DNA of 9,434 nucleotides from contig JAGBSU010000157.1 of NCBI GenBank assembly GCA_017631705.1, forward strand, positions 1-9,434. Reading direction: 5' to 3'. The notes under the pieces were generated by a model. That model was given only the letters and a program-made list of their open reading frames with translations. It ran no database searches and was not told where the DNA came from. Shown here piece after piece: positions 6,377 through 9,434 of this stretch (positions within the stretch are counted from its first letter, which is position 1; each line of letters begins with the position of its first letter). Source of the stretch: Clostridia bacterium (GTDB taxonomy: Bacteria > Bacillota > Clostridia > Oscillospirales > Acutalibacteraceae). The translations under genes were made by a program, and so were the position numbers.

Positions 6377-6661
6377 TTATTGTTCTGCCGTATAAACGCT
6401 GACACGTTTACGGTCTTTGCCCATACGCTCAAAACGAACCGTTCCGTCCGCTTTGGCAAACAAGGTATCATCCGAACCGATACCAACATTTTGGCCAGGA
6501 TGGATGTGGGTACCGCGTTGACGCACTAAGATGTTGCCGGCCAAAACGAATTGACCGTCAGCACGTTTGGCACCAAGACGTTTGGATTCGGAATCACGAC
6601 CGTTTTTCGTGGAACCCATACCCTTTTTATGAGCAAACAACTGAATATTAATTTTCAGCAT
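6377..6661 (-). CDS. rpmA: Ribosomal protein bL27 (with cleavable N-terminus)
   Basis: This 94-residue L27 is a 50S protein whose N-terminal tail reaches the peptidyl-transferase centre. It begins MLKINIQLFAHKKG. The first nine residues are the Firmicutes-type extension removed by the Prp protease between Phe9 and Ala10, leaving AHKKGMGSTKNGRDS as the mature N-terminus. The body, AGNILVRQRGTHIHPGQNVGIGSDDTLFA, is canonical. A strong GGAGGTG lies at the end of prp with ideal spacing, and 4 nt separate the genes. It is the last gene of rplU-prp-rpmA before the terminator. Confidence 0.97.
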   Translation of the reverse strand: MLKINIQLFAHKKGMGSTKNGRDSESKRLGAKRADGQFVLAGNILVRQRGTHIHPGQNVGIGSDDTLFAKADGTVRFERMGKDRKRVSVYTAEQ

Positions 6662-6665
6662 TTCG

Positions 6666-6983
6666 TTACACCTCCGTTTGTTGTACCTGTATATACTGTG
6701 GATATTGGGCAGACAGCCCGTTTACATGGAGCATAAGCCCCTGCAGAATAACTTGTACCGTTTGTTCATCGGCTTGCTTGACAGATAAAGTGAGCAAGCC
6801 CTCGCTTTCGTGTACATCGGCGTTACAACCGCACACATCGGTAACGGTATTTGCCGCCATGTATACAGCTGAGGAAACAGCCGCACAAACAATATCTTTT
6901 CCCAATGCTTCGGCACCGGCGTGCCCGCGAACGGAAAACCCGCAAAGGCGACCGTCACGCATTAGGAATTCTGCACAAATCAT
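6666..6983 (-). CDS. prp: Ribosomal-processing cysteine protease Prp
   Basis: This 105-residue protein (YsxB/DUF464 family) is the protease that removes the N-terminal extension of L27. The catalytic pair is visible as His21 in RGHAG and Cys33 in GKDIVCAAVS (28-37), the same spacing as the described His/Cys pair of the staphylococcal enzyme. The gene lies between rplU and rpmA, its usual place. The ATG overlaps the rplU stop (ATGA), and the upstream sequence has no strong Shine-Dalgarno, so it is probably translated by coupling to L21 at lower yield. Its target motif is present in the adjacent L27 gene, which supports the assignment. Confidence 0.95.
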   Translation of the reverse strand: MICAEFLMRDGRLCGFSVRGHAGAEALGKDIVCAAVSSAVYMAANTVTDVCGCNADVHESEGLLTLSVKQADEQTVQVILQGLMLHVNGLSAQYPQYIQVQQTEV

Positions 6984-7336
6984 TCTTCTGCCGCCGCTGC
7001 TTCAGCCTTCGGCGCACGCGGTGCTCTGGCATGGATGCCTTCAATTTGCACCTTTGTGTAGGGTTGACGATGACCCATGGCACGTTTGCTGCCCTTCTTA
7101 GGACGATAGGTGAACACGCGAATTTTTTTGCCTTTTCCGTTTTTCAGCACTTGGGCGTCAACGTAAGCGCTCTTGATAAACGGAGAACCGATTTTCAGTT
7201 CTTTGTCGTTGTGCAAAGCTACCACTTTGTCGAATACCACTTTGCTGTCTTCGGCTGCATCCAATTTTTCGATAAACAGAACATCGCCGTTCTGTACCTT
7301 GTATTGTTTGCCGCCGGTTTCAATAATGGCGTACAT
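6980..7336 (-). CDS. rplU: Ribosomal protein bL21
   Basis: This 118-residue 50S protein begins MYAIIETGGKQYKVQNGD, the canonical L21 N-terminus, and contains TYRPKKGSKRAMGHRQPYTKV, which contacts 23S rRNA. The C-terminal tail, APRAPKAEAAAAEE, is a low-complexity Ala/Glu extension beyond the usual length of about 103 residues. The frame is open upstream of this ATG, but those codons translate the structured leader RNA. The L21 homology starts at 7336, with GGCAGGT 8 nt upstream. It is first in rplU-prp-rpmA and overlaps prp by 4 bases. Confidence 0.96.
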   Translation of the reverse strand: MYAIIETGGKQYKVQNGDVLFIEKLDAAEDSKVVFDKVVALHNDKELKIGSPFIKSAYVDAQVLKNGKGKKIRVFTYRPKKGSKRAMGHRQPYTKVQIEGIHARAPRAPKAEAAAAEE

Positions 7337-7431
7337 ACTTTGTACCTGCCTTTTCTTATAGACTCGCTGCGCTCGGGCGCTATGCTTATGGTGTTTTGCA
7401 CGCGACAAAACACCGCCCGGAACAAGCGGCA
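7337..7431 (-). ncRNA. L21 leader (5' regulatory RNA of rplU)
   Basis: About 95 nt of structured RNA lie between the predicted start point (near 7431) and the L21 ATG. A perfect 9-bp hairpin, GGTGTTTTG / CAAAACACC (7414-7406 with 7398-7390), sits next to a CGGGCG / CGCCCG helix (7419-7414 with 7379-7374). The extreme 5' end, CUUGCC (7433-7428), can pair with GGCAGG (7350-7345), which is the Shine-Dalgarno. This arrangement matches the known Firmicutes L21 leader, thought to mediate autoregulation by L21. The detailed helix list is my reading, not a computed fold. Confidence 0.82.
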
Positions 7432-7437
7432 AGCGAT

Positions 7438-7466
7438 AGTATAGCATAGTTTTTTGCTGCTGTCAA
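7438..7466 (-). promoter_or_regulatory. Strong extended -10 promoter of rplU-prp-rpmA
   Basis: On the minus strand, a perfect TTGACA (7466-7461), a 17-nt spacer and TATACT (7443-7438) preceded by TGC give an extended -10. It lies 15 bases past the ddh stop. Confidence 0.93.
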
Positions 7467-7481
7467 CTGCTTTTTATAAAT

Positions 7482-8462
7482 TTATAGCATTTTTGCGCGC
7501 AACGCTTCACTTGATAACGGTGATAAGTCCGACGGCGCAATATCCAGTACCGTTCTGCACCCACTTTCTCCGCGTTGTGCCAAACGATAAACGGCGCGAG
7601 CGTACGCCGCCAACACGTTTGCCGTAAACTCCGGATTAGAATCCAGTTGCAAACGATATTCAATTAGTTGCCGGTGTTCGTTGTCGGCACCGGTTGTTCC
7701 GCCGCAAAGCACGACGCCACCGTGCGGCAACCCGCTGTGATTGGCTTTCAGTTCTTCTTCGGTAACAAATGTCACCGTGGTATGGTAATCCGCAAAATAA
7801 TTGGGCATTGTTTTTATTTGTTCGGCGATTTTTTCCTTGTCGGCACCCTCTTCTACCACCACGAAACATTCACGCGTGTGCTTATCGCCGGTTGTCAACG
7901 TCGGCGCTTCGCCGTTTCTTACGGCCGTTAATGCTTTTTCGCACGGCACGGTATATTGACGGGCATCCTTGACACCGTCAATGCGGCGAATCGCATCGGA
8001 ATGTCCTTGGCTGACGCCTTTTCCCCAAAACGTGTAATCCACACCGTTCGGTAACACGGCAGAGGCATATACACGATTAAGAGAAAACAGTCCGGGGTCC
8101 CAACCGGCGGAAATTAAGGCAACATGCCCGCTTTCCTTTGCTGCTTCGTCCACCGCGCTGAAATGCGTATTAATCGCCGCATGGGTATCAAAACTATCTA
8201 CCACGTGAAAGTTTTGTGCCAACTGCGGTGTCATCTGCGGCAAATCGGTGGCACTGCCACCGCAAATCACCAAAACATCCACACTGTCTTTAAATTCCAA
8301 AATGCGGTCGGCGGCATATACCGGCACTCCCTCTGTCAACAACGAAAGACTTTCGGGCGGACGACGAGTGAACACGCCCATAAGTTCCATATCCGCGTTT
8401 TGGCGAATGGCCAATTCCACGCCCTTTCCCAAATTTCCGTAACCGTAGATACCAATTTTCAT
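7482..8462 (-). CDS. ddh: meso-Diaminopimelate D-dehydrogenase
   Basis: This 326-residue NADP-dependent enzyme reductively aminates L-tetrahydrodipicolinate to meso-diaminopimelate in one step. It supplies lysine and the peptidoglycan cross-linking residue. The Rossmann motif GYGNLGKG is at 7-14, followed by VFTRRPP (30-36), whose arginines suit the 2'-phosphate of NADP. VVDSFDTHAAI (87-97), SAGWDPGLFSLNR (118-130) and GKGVSQGHSDAIRR (147-160) are the substrate and hinge signatures of this family. Length is typical. The ATG has AAAGGAGA at ideal spacing, overlapping the stop of the DUF554 gene 12 nt upstream, so the two are an operon. No terminator is seen after ddh, so readthrough into rplU is possible. 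Whether other lysine-pathway variants coexist in this genome cannot be seen here. Confidence 0.96.
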   Translation of the reverse strand: MKIGIYGYGNLGKGVELAIRQNADMELMGVFTRRPPESLSLLTEGVPVYAADRILEFKDSVDVLVICGGSATDLPQMTPQLAQNFHVVDSFDTHAAINTHFSAVDEAAKESGHVALISAGWDPGLFSLNRVYASAVLPNGVDYTFWGKGVSQGHSDAIRRIDGVKDARQYTVPCEKALTAVRNGEAPTLTTGDKHTRECFVVVEEGADKEKIAEQIKTMPNYFADYHTTVTFVTEEELKANHSGLPHGGVVLCGGTTGADNEHRQLIEYRLQLDSNPEFTANVLAAYARAVYRLAQRGESGCRTVLDIAPSDLSPLSSEALRAKML

Positions 8463-8474
8463 AAACTTTCTCCT

Positions 8475-9173
8475 TTATTTCATAAAAAAGTCAAACAACG
8501 GGCAAAGTAAGCACGGCAACAGTATCGCCGGCAAAAAGTTTGCCACCTTGATTTTTGTAATGTTCAGTAAATTGAGCGCCAACCCGATAATTAACAGCGA
8601 ACCGACACACGTCATTTCAGCGACAACTACCTCTGTCAGGTACGGTTCCACCGCACGAGCGAGCAACGTGATACTTCCTTGGTATACCAAAACCGATAGC
8701 GAGGAAAGTAACACCCCCGCACCAAGCGTTGCCGTAAACACCACCGCCGAAATCGCGTCCAATATCGCTTTGATGTACTGCGTTTCGTGGTTACCGGTCA
8801 ACCCGCTTTGCAACGGCCCTACAATCGCCATTGTTCCAATACAAAACAACAAACTGGCGCTGACAAAGCCATGCGCTAACGACGGTCCGCTTCCATCTTC
8901 TTTGCGAAATTTCTTTTCCACCGCTTCGCCCAAGCGTGTCACCGCGCGGTCAATGTCTAATAGTTCGCCCAAGGCAGCACCGACAACCACCGACAAAACC
9001 GCTATCAGCATGTTTTCTCCTGCAAGACAGCCATCTATGCCGATGTATAACACACATAAGCCGACACCGGTCATTAACGCGCCGGCAAATCGTTCCGGTA
9101 ACCCTTTACGCAACAAAAGTCCTATAAAACTGCCAATCAGCACGGCAACCATATTCACAATCGTGCCCGTCAT
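8475..9173 (-). CDS. DUF554 family integral membrane protein
   Basis: This 232-residue hydrophobic protein of the DUF554 (YdfK-like) family has no established function, though a transporter has been suspected. I see about seven hydrophobic segments, near 4-22, 33-49, 54-72, 101-121, 138-165, 187-207 and 211-228. The family pattern includes the start MTGTIVNMVAVLIG, FCIGTMAIVGPLQSGLTG (110-127), TLGAGV (149-154) and IGLALNLLNITKIKVANFLPA (196-216). A charged cytoplasmic stretch (76-94) splits the two halves. The chosen ATG fits the family N-terminus. A TTG three codons upstream (9182-9180) has a better-spaced AAAGGGG and is a real alternative. It is co-transcribed with ddh. The link may be incidental, or may relate to amino-acid or cell-wall precursor movement, which is speculation. 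Confidence 0.9.
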   Translation of the reverse strand: MTGTIVNMVAVLIGSFIGLLLRKGLPERFAGALMTGVGLCVLYIGIDGCLAGENMLIAVLSVVVGAALGELLDIDRAVTRLGEAVEKKFRKEDGSGPSLAHGFVSASLLFCIGTMAIVGPLQSGLTGNHETQYIKAILDAISAVVFTATLGAGVLLSSLSVLVYQGSITLLARAVEPYLTEVVVAEMTCVGSLLIIGLALNLLNITKIKVANFLPAILLPCLLCPLFDFFMK

Positions 9174-9238
9174 ACTTCCCAATCGGTATATCCCCTTTGT
9201 ATTTTTTGCTGTTTTTATACTCTTTGTTTATTTTCGTC

Positions 9239-9268
9239 TTGCCTTTTCCATTCGTTTTGTGGTACAAT
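9239..9268 (+). promoter_or_regulatory. Probable promoter of the right-edge acyltransferase-like gene
   Basis: TTGCCT (9239-9244), an 18-nt spacer and TACAAT (9263-9268) preceded by TGG give an extended -10. It lies in the divergent gap with the DUF554 gene (9174-9307). For the DUF554 direction I see only a TATAAA without a convincing -35. Confidence 0.6.
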
Positions 9269-9291
9269 GCCTTATAGTTCATAAGTTTAGC

Positions 9292-9300
9292 AAGGAGGTG
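9292..9300 (+). promoter_or_regulatory. Full-length Shine-Dalgarno that points to an ACG start
   Basis: AAGGAGGTG is complementary to nearly the whole anti-SD of 16S rRNA. The codon at ideal distance (7 nt) is ACG 9308-9310, in the frame that encodes the recognisable protein. No ATG, GTG or TTG in that frame has a comparable site. Confidence 0.75.
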
Positions 9301-9307
9301 ACGTCAA

Positions 9308-9434
9308 ACGAACACACGTCGCATACATGCCGTGGACGAAATCCGCGGACTTTGTGTTTTGTTAATGGTGTTTTTTCACGCCTTTTTTGTCGGCGGATTT
9401 TTATTTGACGTTTCCTTGTTTGCTATGTTGTTTG
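9308..9434 (+). CDS. Acyltransferase-like multi-pass membrane protein, N-terminal fragment (DUF1624/acyltransferase-3 type)
   Basis: This is the first 42 codons of a plus-strand gene that runs off the window. Read from ACG 9308 (as Met), the protein is xNTRRIHAVDEIRG followed by a long hydrophobic helix, LCVLLMVFFHAFFVGGFLF. The D-x-x-R-G motif (10-14) followed by M-V-F-F-H (20-24) in the first membrane helix is the entry signature of the heparan-alpha-glucosaminide N-acetyltransferase-like (DUF1624) and acyltransferase-3 families. These are membrane enzymes that move acyl groups onto sugars. An in-frame TGA at 9299-9301 rules out an earlier start. GTG 9332 is the only later conventional start before the motif, but it lacks a Shine-Dalgarno and would remove conserved N-terminal basic residues. 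Which of the two families applies needs the rest of the gene. Confidence 0.65.

Noticed and set aside
5909..6529. A 206-codon plus-strand frame opposite obg and rpmA
   Set aside because: It crosses two real genes and a terminator hairpin, and has no start signal or recognisable domain.
7337..7447. A 37-residue N-terminal extension of L21
   Set aside because: The extra codons cover the promoter -10 and the structured L21 leader. L21 homology begins exactly at MYAIIETGGKQY (7336).
8548..9408. A 286-codon plus-strand frame spanning DUF554 and the right edge
   Set aside because: It is antisense to a clear membrane protein gene, rich in Ser/Pro/Thr/Asn as expected for the complement of hydrophobic codons, and clashes with the acyltransferase frame.
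1..9434. CRISPR array, insertion sequence, integrase, toxin-antitoxin or defence genes
   Set aside because: No direct-repeat arrays, transposase motifs or terminal inverted repeats are visible, and nearly every base is accounted for by housekeeping genes and their signals.

Overview
The window looks like ordinary chromosome from an anaerobic Bacillota (Firmicutes), most likely a clostridial lineage. The evidence is the order rplU-prp-rpmA-obg-mrnC, an L27 with a cleavable N-terminal extension next to its Prp protease, an L21-type leader RNA, a Mini-III RNase, meso-diaminopimelate dehydrogenase, near-consensus sigma-A promoters and strong Shine-Dalgarno sequences. Base composition is close to even GC throughout, and no block stands out as foreign. 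I see no insertion sequence, prophage, CRISPR array, tRNA or rRNA.

Left part (1-2302). The N-terminus of a GH13 alpha-amylase-family enzyme leaves the window on the minus strand (1-237). Divergent from it is a plus-strand operon: a low-molecular-weight protein phosphatase, rimI and tsaD, with ATGA and 9-nt junctions. It has a consensus promoter at 286-314 and a terminator at 2249-2302. Next is a monocistronic GTP-type PEP carboxykinase gene (2430-4205) with its own promoter and terminator. It converges on the minus-strand acyl carrier protein gene, and the two genes end in back-to-back hairpins.

Right part (4296-9173, minus strand, so read from right to left). A DUF554 membrane protein and ddh form a pair. 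The ribosomal operon rplU-prp-rpmA follows, driven by a consensus promoter and an L21 leader and ended by a strong terminator. Then come obg and mrnC, and then acpP, which has its own promoter with an inverted repeat over the -10 box. At the far right edge a divergent plus-strand gene begins, encoding a multi-pass acyltransferase-like membrane protein. It has an excellent Shine-Dalgarno but ACG where ATG is expected.

How the genes fit together: rimI and tsaD modify the translation machinery (S18 N-terminal acetylation and tRNA t6A). rplU, prp, rpmA, obg and mrnC supply two 50S proteins, the protease that matures one of them, a 50S assembly GTPase and a 23S rRNA processing nuclease, so they form a large-subunit biogenesis cluster. 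pckA, acpP and ddh serve central carbon, lipid and lysine/cell-wall metabolism. I found no convincing undescribed multi-gene system. The most useful leads are the ACG start, the Ile in the phosphatase P-loop, the acpP operator candidate, the Shine-Dalgarno pairing in the L21 leader, and obg lying behind a terminator with no visible promoter. There is no gene-free stretch over 300 bases; the longest is 2242-2429.
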